From: Cycas panzhihuaensis
Taxonomy: Eukaryota > Cycadophyta
Direction: 5' to 3'
Assembly (NCBI GenBank): GCA_023213395.1
Contig: CM041465.1
Span: forward strand, 100,013,741-100,077,740
Length of the DNA stretch: 64,000 nucleotides
Of the stretch, positions 34,871-48,600 are shown one piece after another (within the stretch, counting starts at the first letter, position 1; the number at the start of each line of letters is the position of its first letter). The notes under the pieces are model-generated. The model saw only the letters and a program-made list of their open reading frames with translations, ran no database searches and was not told the origin of the DNA. The translations under genes and the position numbers were made by a program.

Positions 34871-37260
34871 GGTAGCGCCTTCTTAGGATGTTGGGTCCAA
34901 CAATAGGTATCATCATGGGCATGACTCCCATTGACAATGTACCATCCCTTCTTAAGTGGAGGTTGGGCTTCCTTATTTTTAATAAGGGTAGGATTAGCCC
35001 CTTTGGGTTGGGAAACTATCTAGGTAGCCTAATGAATTGGCCTATACCCATGTAAGAGGATGGGTGGCTCAAGTTGGATAGGGGATAATTAGAGTTTTAG
35101 ATCCTTAATGATTTGCTTAAATGAGAAAATAATGGAGGTAAGAGAGTCTATCATCCCATCGATATTATTGGTAGGAGGCCCTAGATCCTATGATTAAGGA
35201 CTTTGATCTTGTGAAGAAGGTGATGTCTCATGATGTGGGGGAGTAATGTTAACCTTCTTAAGGCCAACTTGGATCTTAATTAACTCAAGGGTGAGACATT
35301 TGGTTATGGACAATTGACACATACTAATAACCATATTGAGTACTTTATTATAGACTGTAGGCCAGAGGGCATTAACCAAAATGCCCCCCTTGAAGTCCTT
35401 AGGTAGCATGGCCATGGAGGAGTAGAATAAGTCATGAAAATGATGCATAAATTCTCTATTGAGCTCTTCCTAACCTTATTTAAGGGAGAGAATGGATTTA
35501 GCCCCACTCTTAAAATGGCAAGCGATATCAAAATGATTGATGAAGGTGTCTACCAACTACTAAAAATAGATGATAAAATGGGTGAGCAAGTAAAACTACT
35601 TGAGAGACCTCTAAAATAACTTCATCAAAATGTGGTCATAAGACCAATAGTCATTTCATGCCATGGTGAATGCTTGAATATGATTGACAGGGTCCTTGAA
35701 TGAAGTACCCTTAAACTTAGGTGCTTTAGAAAGGTGAAGTGGCAAGTTGGCCCTCAAGACTTCTAAAGAAAGAGTGTTGGTCTTGCAATTAAAAAAGGGA
35801 CATGCCCCAAGTTTACCTAGAGGGTCAAATAGTAGATAGGTAGGCTATGGATAATAAATTAGTTACATTTAGAGACTACCATAAGGGCATACCCTTATTG
35901 GTAGGTCTAGTACTAAGATGTTAGTTGAAGGATGCCCCCAACTTTATATGGAGCCACTATTGAGGCATAGGGGTGAGGTCTACAAAGAGGTGGGTATTCA
36001 TAGCTTAGGACTCCATATGAAGGGGTTAGGTAGGATGTTCCACCCTATGTGACATCTCACTAAGGAACTAATATATAAGGTGGGACAAGAATAGGACCAT
36101 GTTAGCCTTGATAAGCTTAGGTAGGTGTCATTTGATAGGTATGAGTAAGCTAAGATACTACAAGCTAATAAGGTGGAGTAAGGTAAAACAATGGATGATG
36201 TAAAAGGTTTCTCCTATGTGGGCCTTTGATTAAAGGGCAACCCCATATAGGTGAAGCAGGTATGTGCCATAAGTAGATAAAGAATAAGGCCAACCTTACC
36301 TCCACTATTAAGCAACATAGCCATGTGTGATAAAGGTGCATAAATTTGGTTAGTACTAATGAGGTGGTAGCCAAGGACCCCATTAGGTCTTGTGAAATGA
36401 GAACATTATAAGACTAGTGGAATAAAGGGAAGCATCCAAGTAGCACTTAATTAGGGAATAAAGGCATGGAAGCTACTCAATGAAGGAATAAGATGGGGAA
36501 CAAAGGGCCTAGACTGGGATATGGCTTAATAAGGCTAAGAAACTACCATAAATGAAGGACCCATAGATTAAGAAATTATCAATTAAAATTAGGTGGGAGG
36601 AGGAATTACTTGGGTAACCATCTAAGAGGTAACTTATGACTAACTAGGAGAGGTTGGAACTTGAATAGGCAAGGTAGACATAAGGGCATTAGAAATTAAG
36701 CAATAGGTCCAAGTAGGAGTGGTCTCTCCCATAGCTATATTAAATCAATGCGTTATAGTGACAATAACAACCTAAGTAATGTTTTAGGTCTAGAATGGAT
36801 CTAAAACTTACTTGCTAACTAGGGCTTCATAAAAGGAAAAAATTTAAGCTAATGGATTACGGATTTGGGAAGGATCATAGGGTTGGAAAGTCATAATCAC
36901 ATGGGTAGGAGAGTCTACAGGGTTTTGAAAAAACCCTTCAACTTTATATCCCTAGTAAGCAAGGTTAACACTTTCTTAATAAGGTAGTTAAGGGACATAA
37001 GACTTAGTAGACTAGGACAAATCTTAAGCATAGGCCTAATATGGATCTTATATTTGGTAAGAGTCTTAGGGCTAGTACACAAGCTTAGTAAAATAGGTCT
37101 TAAAATAACTTAAGATGAAGCTATTCCACCATCAAAGATTTCTTGTGAGGTGAAGAACTTAGTAGATAAACTACATTAAAAGTATGGGAAGGCCTTGAAG
37201 GTAGTGAGAGAATTGTCATATATAAGAGGAAAAGATAAAAGAGAAAGGACAAAAAGTAAA
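34871..37260 (-). pseudogene. gag: Element 3 gag, decayed
   Basis: Reading leftward: a Pro/Tyr-rich N-terminal part (about 37000-35900), then LRANLPLHLSKAPKFKGTSF (about 35740), NDYWSYDHILMKLF (about 35650), and the uninterrupted stretch FHDLFYSSMAMLPKDFKGG to VGLKKVNITPPHHE (35448-35194), which pairs with FHDLLHSTMATLPEELKRD and AGLKKPPKPSQHHE of element 1. A decayed zinc knuckle (NGSHAHDDTYC) lies near 34915. The stop in SLK-stop-G (35478-35476) is at the same codon as in element 1 (7972). Confidence 0.82.
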
Positions 37261-37424
37261 AGGGTGACATGCACCTACATTCTAAAAGTAGGATAAAAGT
37301 GTGGGGAGTCCTTATAATAGATAAACAATGAAGTGAATAAAACCTTATCCTAACTTAAAGGGCTAAAATAAAGTAGAGGGAAGGGAGATAGTAATTCAAT
37401 ATTAAGTTAATACACTATTGGTGA

Positions 37425-37443
37425 GTCCCTAGTATGGTTGCTA
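37425..37443 (-). promoter_or_regulatory. Element 3 primer-binding site
   Basis: On the minus strand, TAGCAACCATACTAGGGAC follows the LTR's terminal CA plus one base C, the same arrangement as in element 1. Confidence 0.7.
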
Positions 37444-37444
37444 G

Positions 37445-38876
37445 TGGATATATATTAGCATAGAGAGAGGATGTATAAATCACTATCTTAGAATGGGCCC
37501 AAAGGGCAAGTAGGACTCAAGTGAAGGAGGGTGTAAATATAGGCCCATCACAGGGATGCTTATACATATTGTATATGCAATTATGGGGATGAGGGACATG
37601 ATGCTCAATCAACTAGGCTAAGGGCAATGTATAGGTGTATATAATATGTTAAGAGAAGGTGAAAGTAAAAATAAAAAGAGCTAAGTCAATTGTAACTAAT
37701 CAATGAAAAGGATGCAATGTAAGAAGATAAATAAAACTAGCATATATTAACTAATAGAGCAATCTAAATAGAAACTAATAGTAGATGAGATAATATCAAT
37801 CAAGCTATGAATAGTGTCCTTGAAAGGGATAAACAACATATAAAATCCCTTACTATGTGAGGGGGTTAAAGAAACACAAATACCCATAAATCTTACATCA
37901 CTATGTGGCTATCCTATATAACTAAAATCTCATAGGATGACTAACCTATCCTAACCCCCTGACTTCTAATTTACCTAAAAGTAATCGACTTGATCTATAG
38001 AGATAATGAAGGGACTACCCAAAGTGAGAGGTTTAAAGCAATCAACACCATAGGATAGATTCATTGATGGATAAGTCTATGGGGACTCATTAATACTTGT
38101 GATGGCTCTCACATGAATGCAAGAGTGACCTGGTAGTGCTTGTATTTGATTCTAACAAACCTTATGATTTAAGAGGATGGAGGAAGATAGAGGCCACTAG
38201 TCTCAATAGGAGAGATGAAGTTCACTCAATTGTCCATGGCGTACATGTTATCATGTGGTAAGGACAACTACCCTTTAACTGCCTATTCAAAACATAAATC
38301 AAAGACTCAATATTTAAAGGCAGAATATAACCTCTTTCATCTAGTAATGACACCTAGGTAGAAAGTAAGTTGTGACCCCTCTTAAGTGGAAAGAAGGACT
38401 CTAACCTGATAGAAACTAAAGATAAAATAAAACAAACACTTAATATATCTAGTGTGTAGTTTTTACTTAAATGAAAGGAGCAAACAAACCTAGTTAATCA
38501 AAGTAGAATATTGCCCCATTGATTTAAGAACTTATAATAGGTATCATCCTCTCCTTCATTAGGCCTCTGAGAAAGAACATTCCATAACAAGACAAGGATG
38601 GAAATGTAGTATGTAACATATGATAAAATAAAAGAAATTCCTTTTAACTCTTTCTCTTTTTATTCTTTTTCTCTTTTTCTTCTTAAAATGAAATCCTATA
38701 GGCAAGCGCAGAGGGAAAATAGGTGAAAATACTAAAGCATACAAGTGATGGCCTTTTCCTAACATACTTCCCATTTTAAACCAAAACTCTAAAATAAAAA
38801 GACATTTTGGATATTTTTTCCTTTAGTAAATTAAAATTACTAAAGTGAAGTTTGTAGTAAAATACCTAGTGAAACA
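37445..38876 (-). repeat. Element 3, 5' LTR
   Basis: About 1.43 kb on the minus strand. It begins TGTTTCACTAGG at 38876, very like the LTR starts of elements 2 and 1, and ends CA one base before the PBS. No second copy is in the window, so the length rests on the start and end motifs. Confidence 0.65.
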
Positions 38877-39210
38877 TTTAAATAACAAAATTTTACCCTT
38901 TTTCTAGTCAACTCATGATTTGCTAAATCACTCATAAAACTCAACAACGATTAGGTGAGTATATACTTATCAAAAAAAGAAATTTAGAAAATAATTGATA
39001 GCATTTCTACTTATCGGATCAAGTTATAATGAAAAAACATTTAGGTAGGAAATTCAAATGCTCCAAAAATGTGAGATATGACTTGGTACTAACTTGTATT
39101 ATAAATTCTAGTGAACATTTTTCCACGACATGACACTTGCATAATAGGTACCATAATTTAATATAAAGGTGATAGAGAGAGGGAGAAAAGGGGGGATGTC
39201 CAACTCACTC
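38877..39210. other. Flank between element 3 and the LINE fragment
   Basis: AT-rich and without a gene. Its end is the left target duplication of the LINE insertion. Confidence 0.5.
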
Positions 39211-39590
39211 AAGATGCTCAAAAACTCATGACATGAAGGAGAGTATTAAGGGTCTAGAAGAAGTCTGTATAAGACACACACTGAGAGAAGGAAATAAAGT
39301 TGCTGACTTTTTGGCAAATTGGGAGGTGAGGCAAAAGGAAGGCACCATGTGGAGGCTTGACTTTCCTAGGGATCTTATGGTTCTGGTAGAGAAGGAAATG
39401 GTCTGAAGCAGCTAGCCGAGGGGCTTGTCCTGTCAATGTAATTCTTTTCCCTAGACCATGGGGATGTCATGGTCATCTTTGACTTAGAAGCCTAAAGCAT
39501 ATTGATGTACTAGGTTGAGGGATCCTGTTTCCAACCCACTCATAATTCAATTTTATCTTATAAAAAAAAAAAAGAAGATGCTCAAAAACT
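39211..39590 (+). mobile_element. 5'-truncated L1-type LINE with target duplications and poly(A)
   Basis: The insert proper is 39227-39574. A perfect 16-bp duplication, AAGATGCTCAAAAACT, flanks it (39211-39226 and 39575-39590). The right end is an A run (39562-39573). This is the hallmark of target-primed reverse transcription with early termination of cDNA synthesis. The perfect duplication and the open reading frame inside suggest a fairly recent insertion compared with its surroundings. Confidence 0.93.
39227..39406 (+). CDS. C-terminal end of LINE ORF2 (RNase H-like tail), partial
   Basis: The frame is open from the insertion point to TGA at 39404. The motif IRHTLREGNKVADFLAN (about 39275-39325) is the conserved histidine block at the end of the RNase H-like domain in plant LINE ORF2 proteins, where it reads as a variant of H-x-R-E-x-N-x-x-A-D-x-L-A. 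About 60 codons remain; endonuclease and RT were never copied into this insert. A 3' UTR of about 155 bases follows (39407-39561). Confidence 0.85.
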   Translation, partial: HDMKESIKGLEEVCIRHTLREGNKVADFLANWEVRQKEGTMWRLDFPRDLMVLVEKEMV

Positions 39591-42289
39591 TGTAAGATCA
39601 TTATAGAGCTCCTCCACATTTAAGATGTTAATGATATATATTGACTATTATAAGGAAAAATATGGAAAAACTATTAAATAAATGGAAATAACAAAATCAC
39701 AAAATAGGTGGTGGTAAATAAGAAGAGGGCCTAAAAAATGGCAGCTTGTCAACTTCTATTAGAGACCAAATGAGCAATACGAAGCCAATATTCATCTACA
39801 AGATATTAATGCTTAAAGAGGGTGAAACGTACATGAGAAAAGTAAGCCAAAATTAAAGTAGTAAAATAGCATAAAAAGGATAAGATATGCTTACAAAGAT
39901 GAACAAATCAAACCTTGGGACAAGGATGAAATTTTTGAATTTATGGGGGGATTACCCTATTCTAAAGGATGAAGGGATAGTAGTGACAATTAACTCCAAC
40001 CCACAAATGCTCCAACACACCTAACAATTAACCTTGAAGTTAAGAATAAAAGCAAAAGAAGGGAAATAAATAAACTTGGATAATTTGGCAGTAATCCAAT
40101 AGTATAACAACTTAATATAGTCTCCACTTAACCTCCCTTTCAATGGAAAAATAGGAGGGATTTATAGATGAGGGCAAGGGGAAAGGCCCATAGTTTTAAA
40201 CCCATTATTTTGGGAGAAACCATAGGATAAAGCTCATGTTTTTTTAGGAAAAATAATAGGTAGGGGTAATAATTAGCCCATGGTTTCATCAAAACCTATG
40301 GGCCATCTATGGTTTTGATGAGTCCATAAATGAGACCCATATTTAAGTGTCACTATTACATAGCCAATTATGGGCTTAAAAAAAAATTATAAGTGGAAAA
40401 AGTCATACCATAAAGTTTGGATTAGTATCATTAAGAATCATCATGATACTATAAAGCTTTGTTCTTTTTTTACTTTGTTGTGTAAAAATCAATTAAAAAA
40501 AATCATAAAACAATGTGGTATGACATGAAGTAGGGTGAGACAAATAGTATACTTAGTGGGATAAGAGGAAAATAGTGAAAAACATATCAAATCCAGGGAA
40601 AATGAGATCAACAAAGTAAGTTATGAAGGAGGACAACACAAACAAAGTAAGAGAAGGACAAAATGTATCTTATAGAGGTACTAAGTAGTTGTTCTCAACT
40701 CATCAAGCTCAAACAATAATAACACCATCAACCATGGTTAAAATCATCATTAACAAGGTATAATCAAACTCATCCAATAAGTCAATAGGCAAACAAAGGT
40801 ATATACTCCTAAAAATGCTACTATGAGATATACTAATCTATGTTAAATAAAGAGTAAGCATGTACCTTTATATACCTATTATCATGATGTCTATGACATT
40901 CCCAAATTATGGGAAATAAGTTTCTATCATTATTATTTATTCTTTCATATATACCCCTTTATTTGGATCAAAAGTTTCTAGCTAAATTTTTATGTTTTAC
41001 TTGATTACCATCTCTAATGGTTCAAACTATACTAATTATCACCTAAATTCTTTCATGCAACTTTGAATTTAAAATTTTCTCTTAAAAGTACTTATGTGAT
41101 ATCTTGTTTTAAAGATATTTGAACCAAGATCCTAATGGTTTAAATGAAATTAATTTTTGATATGTATAACAAAAGTTATAGAACTTTTAATATAGATCAA
41201 AATTTAAGGTTTTAATAATTGAATTAAACCCACTTCTATCATGAAATAAACTTTAAAAACTTCTATTTAAAAAGGAAATTGAGGTTAATTAGATACTTAT
41301 AATTCTTATCATGGTCATTTAAAATGTGATAACAAATTTTCTACTATATAGATAATAATAAATAGTAGGTTGAGAATGAAACTATCATAACTTTCATAAT
41401 TTTACTCTAAATTTTTTTAATATGACCACTTAAAATTTATAGAATAGATCTAGTCATCTTAAATATATAATCATTTTTTTCTAAATTTTATTATTTACAC
41501 CCCTAAAATCATAAATATTTTATAAACCTTAATTGGAAAAAAGCATGCTTGGATGCCACGTATGGTATACCTACTCCAATATTATATTTATAATAAAAAA
41601 ATATATCAATTATTATTTAGAAAATAAAATAACTAATGATAATAATAAGTGATTATTTCCTCTTAAAGGAAAGGGTTCCTTTAAGGCACAATAATTCCAT
41701 AATGGCTTTAGGCCATTATCCTAATAAGACAAATAATATTCTAAAGATGATTATAAATGATTTAGTCTCCCTTATTTATAGTCATATAGTAGGGCTTACT
41801 TATTCTCTCTTTTAAAACTAACTTCACATATCTATTTAGAGCTGACTTTATATTTATATAATTAGTCTTATAAGAATGGTCACATTAGTCATCCTCTTTT
41901 AGATTATGAGTAAGTAAAAACTATATTAGGGTTTTATACGAGTGGGTCTTATTCCCTAAAAATTAGGGTTTCAATATCCATCATAAAATAGGTAATCTAC
42001 ATGTGCATCTGTTCTTTTTATTTCAATTGATTTCAAGGTTTTATATACATGGCATTAATGTTTTCCTTTTGTTTTGGTAAGGGGTGTATGAGTTAATTAA
42101 CCAATAATCATAAATAACCATTAATAACATAATAAAATTATCCAATTAAGCCTTATTTATCATGAAAAGATCCTCTAATACCTTTAAATAACCTTTGAAT
42201 TTTTTTTCCACTTTAATTATTAGATCTCATCTTTTCTTTTTTTCTTATCAAATTTTGCTTGATTTCATTAATTTTATCAATATTTAACT
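39591..42289. other. AT-rich stretch, no gene seen
   Basis: No open frame with a domain and no LTR or tandem structure that I can support. Probably old, eroded transposon DNA. Confidence 0.4.
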
Positions 42290-42560
42290 GGCCCCATTAT
42301 GAGTTCCACCCTATTATGAAATTTAGAGCTAGATATGATGCACCCTTATAAAATTATAATGATGTATCATGTCCCATTTTGAATCTTTTATAATTAGGTA
42401 TTACATTCCATTGTTAAATTCATAGTTAAATGTGATGTCTAGCTCTAAAATTGATAATGAGACATGATGTCCCATTCTAATTTATAACATGATATTAAGT
42501 CACATTCTAAAAATTAAACTGGAGCTTAACACCCCATTATAGAATTTGAGTGGCCAATCT
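42290..42560 (+). repeat. Degenerate short tandem repeat
   Basis: Several imperfect copies of a core like (A)TGATGTCCCATTCTAAATTTATAA occur at irregular spacing of about 55-75 bases (GATGCACCC, CATGTCCCATTTTGAA, CATTCCATTGTTAAA, GATGTCCCATTCTAA, CACATTCTAAAAATTAA, CACCCCATTATAGAA). They are strongly diverged. Confidence 0.4.
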
Positions 42561-45500
42561 TCTCATATTTATTGAATTTTTTCTACCTTTATTCTACCAA
42601 AATTTATAATAAAGTGTATGGAAGTGGACAAGGAGCTAATGCTACATTCCCCTCCCCACCCTCCTCCATTGGGTCAAAAATTATGTTGTTTTTCCCATTA
42701 CTTGGAGTGAAAGTTTGAACCTCCTTACCCATTATAATTTCATTAAATTACCTTCACCAACCTATCACTAAGTTCTTTTCAAAACTAAGGTCCAATACCA
42801 TGGTTTTCTACCTATGCTTTTGACAAACTTATGGGTCTCAATTTCTCCCTTTTAACTCTATATATCATCCCTTATTTTATTAGAATGTCATAAGAGCTTT
42901 ATTACAACAAAGTGCCATTAAATTATTTTTAGATTTTCTCTATTTAATTTAGCCTTTGATTTCATGCTTAATAGATCCCTCTTAAAGTGAGAAGATGCCA
43001 TGGAGTGATGAGGAAGATTGAAGGATTAGAGTTTCAAGACATTGCTTGATGGTTAAACATATTTTATAATCATCTCACTTAGGATACACACTCACAACTA
43101 TTTATTTTATCACATATGAGGTGTTAATACACTATATCTAAGGCTCTCATTGTCTTTAAGCTTGCATGAAAGTATAAGTTTAGTTAGATTTCCTTAATTT
43201 ATTTCTAAATTTCATAGATATATTATCTTACATTGTAATTAATATTGTAGGTGAAGGAATGTGCCCAGGGTCTATATATTATTATAGGCTATGGAGGAGT
43301 AATAATACTTGGAACTTTCTTTCTCCTCATCATTGGTTGAAATTGCCTATTAAGTAGGGGAGATGTTGTATGATTTTTCCTTAATTAGTAAATTTGCTTA
43401 ATAATTTTAAATTACTTTTTAAACTTATATTTAGATAATTTGATATTTTTATAATAATTTTTTTTTCATCATAATATTATCTAGGAAGTATAATAACTAT
43501 CAGATTTTACCTAAGCTTAACTAATAACTAAACATATAATCTTGCTTTTTGTTTGGATTTATTTTAGCAAAATTAAGAGTGAGGAGAAAAATACATTAGA
43601 AAAGAAAAAAATAAATTGAGGCTAGGAAGTGTTCTAAAAAGTACTCCTTCTTCCTCCTTTTCCCTTCTATTTTTTTTCTCTAAAGTTCACATAAATTAAA
43701 AAGGGTTTAAAGATATTTCTTTTGTTTTTATTAAAGAAAAAAAGAAGAAAAAGAAAGAAAAATGATATTTCCCCCATCTCTCTCTCTCTCTCTCATGGTT
43801 TTAAAATATGAAAAGGCAGGGTGGATTGCTTCCTTTCTTGTGCCTATTTACTTGTTTACTTACTCTCTCATTTTCATTTTTATTTTAGGTTTTAATTATA
43901 TAATAAAAAGAGAAATGGATTAAAAAATAGTGTTCCCTTTTGGGTCTTGCTTCATAGCATGATCTTTGTGGATTGGTAGATTTTTCACTTATTGCAAGTC
44001 CTTAAACTCATAGAGCCACAGATCTATGAATTTAGAGTAGGTTAACATGTTGTTTGTATTTAATAAAATAGGTATATAGTTATATTAGGGTTTTCTCTAT
44101 ACTTTTATAAACTTATTTAGGGTAGGATTTTTACATGTCTTAGAGGAGGGGTTACTTAGGACTCTAACTAGGTTTTATCACTAGTGGAGTAGGAGTTGGT
44201 CTTTACCATATTCTATATAGTCTAGTACTACTTGATTAGAATAAGTACATGTAGTTGGGATAATTGATTAGATAGCATTTATCCTATTAAGAGAAGTTTC
44301 CTCTTTTTTTCCTTCACCTTTAAGAGATAAAAACTTATTGGAATTGGATTTGGGAGTCCCCAACCTTTTACACTTATGTGTGGATTATTATTAGGAAAGA
44401 GAGTCCCTACTAATAGACCTACAAACATGTCCTTAGCATAGTGTCCAATTCCTTTCTCATTTATTCTTCTATTAACCCTCCTTTATTCTTTAGATTAAAT
44501 CAATTTATAGTGGCATTGAGAGGGTGTGGTAGATAGATGTTAGTCTTCCTTAGGTGGTGATAACTCTTATGATAGGTTTGTAGGGACTCATCATCACTTA
44601 GGGTATTCATGTCTTAATGGTCCTCCTAGTTTCTAAGATATTTCTTATGTGTTATTTACTATTTTTAAGGAAGTTTTATTTTGTTAGTTTTTCTTCTTTC
44701 GTTTATGTTATAGTTACTTTCTTATTTGTTTACTTAGTTTAGAAACATTATTATTTATATGTATAACTTAACGTAGTCTTCTTTCCCTTCTTTTTCTTAA
44801 TATTTGTATACATTCTCTTTTATTAATCTTGTTTTATCCTTTATCCCTATAATCACATCCATGTTGGAACACAAGCATCTATAATAAGAACTAATTTACT
44901 TCTCTCTTAAAACTAAATCTCCTTCCCCATGTTTAAAGTTGCATTGAGTGAGACACACTACCCATTCATGGGTTATATCTCTCATAACCATACTAGGGAC
45001 TTGCCAATAAGATTCAGTGATCCTTCATTAACTCTCTTTTTCCTACTTTATCATAGGTACTAACCTTATGGTAGCCCACTTGGATATTATAGGAACCATG
45101 AGTATTACTTTCTTATTTATGCCAAGTTAATGTGTGAGTATGCATCTTAGTTTAAATCTTTTAGTCCTCTTTAATCCTTAGAAGTCATATGTTATATGCT
45201 CTATTTCTCTCAAAGGCTATGAGGTCCTCCTCCCCTTTATCCCTTCTAATTTACTTCACCTAGCTCTTAGTCCATTTAGCTCAGTACTATGGCAAAGCAA
45301 TGACCTTCATGCTAGGTTACTAAAATATCCTCACTTAAGTTACAAATCAACCATTATCCATTGATCCATGTTATTCATTACTTAAATTATTCCTTATGTT
45401 TAGTCCAATTTGCCCAATGTATATCTAGTCTATTTATTCATAAGACTAGTAAAATGAAAGTGTAAAAACTCTTGGGTAGATTAAAACCAATTAGAGGGTA
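42561..45500. other. AT-rich stretch, no gene seen
   Basis: No coding signal. It holds a short CT microsatellite (43778-43794) and A-rich runs near 43730-43765. The end of a Gypsy integrase follows at 45505, so part of this stretch may be its eroded body, but I could not read it. Confidence 0.4.
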
Positions 45501-45504
45501 TAAT

Positions 45505-45600
45505 GAATCTTAGGTCCCTATAAAATTGTGAAGAAAATTAATGATAATACTTATGAGATGAATTTACTTCATAATATTAATAAGGCTTTTAGATGGAGAG
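45505..45600 (+). pseudogene. Remnant of a Gypsy integrase C-terminal (GPY/F) end
   Basis: The frame reads GPYKIVKKINDNTYEMNL. This matches the well-known end of Ty3/Gypsy integrases (GPF/Y, then a basic stretch, then INDNAY and a hydrophobic end). It differs from the version in elements 1-3, so it comes from another lineage. No catalytic part can be read upstream. Confidence 0.6.
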
Positions 45601-48600
45601 TTAGATGTTTGAATGGTCCCCTTTATCTAACACTCTTAGCTAAAGAACAAATCTTGAAATGCTTCATCATGACCAAACATTCCATTTATAGGGTATATTT
45701 TTATCTAATGTGTGAAAAACTAAACTATTTATCTACTTAGATAAAGGTATCCTACTATATTCACTACATAACTCTAACAACATAACAAGTAAATGTCTTG
45801 ATCAACTGGGATTTAACTAGTAAGCAAAGACTTTTAGTAAAGTGATATTCTAGATTCAATAAAAATAAATAAAATAAAAGATATTAGCACAATGAGAAAC
45901 TCATTTATGATTGCAATACCTAGAGTAAATAATATAATACAACTAACATAGCTTAAGTACACTAATATAAATCTTAATAAAGAGTTTAAAGGAAAGCATG
46001 AGAAAAAATCCACACACACCAAACATTGAGTACTAAACATTTCTCTAAATCTCAAAAGGGAATAGATCATTCGCTAGCAAACCATTAGATAAAGATCATA
46101 ATGGATGGAAGCTAAATAATAATGTTTTATTGATCTCTAAAGAGTGAAATTATAATAATAGTGTGATTCAAATGATTTATTAGTTTGATTACAATGATCA
46201 TTAAGAGAAAAGAGCTTCCCAAAAGAATCTCTTAATACAAACTAAAGAAAATCAAGAAATCTTCTATTCAAGAAAGTCTTCAATAACAAGACTTCAAACT
46301 TGCTAATGAATTGACTAAATTTGAAGAGTTAGACCTTGTCCATAGGCACATATAACCTATTGAGTGAGAGGCTAGACAAATCAAAAGATGGTCAAAAACA
46401 TTAAAAAGATATGGATCAAATCAAGATAAAATACATAAAAGGATGAAAACATATAATCAAGGAAAGAACACAAAAATAAAAATAAGAAATAAACACATGG
46501 AATACACACTACGTATTAATGGGATTTGTGATATCTAGAAAAGAATTCCAATGAGTTGAACTCTATTATTTTTTACCCTTCTCCTCATCCTTTATATGTT
46601 TCTTTTATCAAATCACTGTTAGAGGGAAAATCTATAGAATTAGTGTTGAAACTATGATAATTTGGAAAATCAATTAGCCATCACTTTCATTCTACCCACC
46701 TTTCTAAATCTAAATTTTTCTAGCAATAAGAATGGAGACTCATCATCCACCAGAAGATAGGTATCCAAATTATTTCTCCATATCAATAATCACTTACATG
46801 ACCACTACTAACACCATCTTAAATAATCAAGAATCTATGAAAAATCTTAATGAATAATTGTCCTCTATTCCTAAGGAGGTAGAGTTGATGAAGTTGCACC
46901 CATCTTTGTTACCATCTCTTTATCTAAAATTTAGATTAGTTGGAGGTTATACATTTAAATCATCCCTCCCAACTTATAGACCTATTCCCCCATGGGTACT
47001 AATCTTTGATCTTATTTATTTAGTAAATACTTCAAACTACTTGGTTGATTATCCTAGTTAATGTTGTATTTTCTTATCCCTCTAATTGGTCAAGTTAGTC
47101 AAAACTAAATAAATTATTGCCTTTCCAATTTCATCTTATTATAAACCAAGTTATAAAAGGTTTTTCTATTAACCATGTCCTCATATCCTAAAATATTAGG
47201 ATCAAAACTAGAAGCAACAAATGAAATATTAGATAGAAAAAGGTCTAATATTTCATCTTCTTCCTTAGCATCTTGTACCACTTTTTTACTTTTCTCTAAC
47301 TCCTCATTCAAAATGTGTTATCATTTGTGAGTAAATGTTTTATATCCTAGTCTTATTCTAGAGTTATCATTAGTCAATTATTTTCTAAATTTAGAAAATT
47401 CACCATCCTCCCATAGCTCATTTTGAAACATTGAGAGTATACTGGCTACTACCTCACTAAAAATTTTAATCCTTTTCTCTAAGTCTCTTACTCTACTAAT
47501 AAGCTTTCAAAGAATAGGTACATGGTGCTCCTCTTCTTTGGACAATTTATCTACTAATCTTGTTTTGGATTATAGACTCTTAGCTACTGCTCTAATATAT
47601 TTCATCACTTGTTTAATTTTGTGTGTAAGCCCCTCTTGAAGTGAGTCAATTAACATATTATTGCTCCATGCCTTACGGAGCTACTTGATTTGGCTATTCA
47701 TGCTTAAGTTTTTTGCCCATAATGCTCCATTCTTTTATATTACTTATTGTAACTAAGCTTATATTAGAAACTTTAACTTTGACCAGTTGCCCTATGACCA
47801 ATTATAAATCCATGGACTCTATTATTGTATCATTTTTAGTTGGTTATGATCTTATTTCAACCTTCATCTTTCCTTTCACAAGTACTCTCTTAGGAATTTT
47901 ATCCTCTTAGTACTATTAGTAGAAGCTTTCTTTAGTAGTTGTATGAAAGGATGGAGGTTGTATGGAAGTTAATGTGAGTTATCTCTTCTTCACCTACTTA
48001 TCAACCCATGAATCAAGTTATATTTTATTATCTTATCCTCCATTCTAGCTAGGATTTGCTGATGAATCCTTATCCTCCTCTTCTGTTTAGATACTTGGGA
48101 TCTCCTACATCTCAATTTCTCTAGCATATCTTTCTTTTGTTGATGAGTAATAAGCTCTTACTCCTAATATGATTGATAGATAACCTCTTCAACCAAATGG
48201 GACTTTAGAATTTTTAATTTGTCTATTCTCTCTCTTAATTTCACCTTTTAAGGTGTTAATTAAGGTGATGGGTATTAGCCCAATAGTCATAATTATTTCC
48301 TTTACTACTTTTTTTAGTTAGTTTTTTTATTATTTTCTTTCCTTTTATGTTACCTTTGATGCTTGTACACTTTTAAAGAATTTAATCTATTGGTAGGAAC
48401 TTGGCCTCGATCCCTCAAAATACCCAACCTTTAGTAAGACCTTTAATGTCTTTATTACATCCATAGGAACCTTTGTTAATGGAACCTTTAAGGAAGGCTA
48501 TTCTAGTGGTGCCTTCATCCTTGTTGGAGAGTTTTGATGTTGTTTTTAGGTAGAAGGGGCCTATGTTTGGAGAGGATTGGAAGAAGGTGGTGGCTTAAAG

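Larger units (their letters stand above)
34008..38876 (-). mobile_element. Element 3: truncated minus-strand Tat-type Gypsy element
   Basis: Read on the minus strand: 5' LTR (38876-37445), PBS (37443-37425), gag, and the first part of the protease, ending at about 34008 where element 2's LTR begins. RT, RNase H, integrase and 3' LTR are missing; I did not find them on the other side of element 2. The gag pairs almost block for block with element 1. Confidence 0.82.

Noticed and set aside
38559-38774. 71-codon minus-strand frame
   Set aside because: Lies inside the 5' LTR of element 3, Lys/Arg/Phe-rich by composition, no homologue seen.
34008-38876. Reading this stretch as a plus-strand element
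   Set aside because: Only the minus strand gives gag and protease blocks, and the PBS and LTR ends agree with that direction.
45528-45740. Apparent small gene of 70 codons
   Set aside because: Its first part is the end of a Gypsy integrase; there is no independent start or domain.
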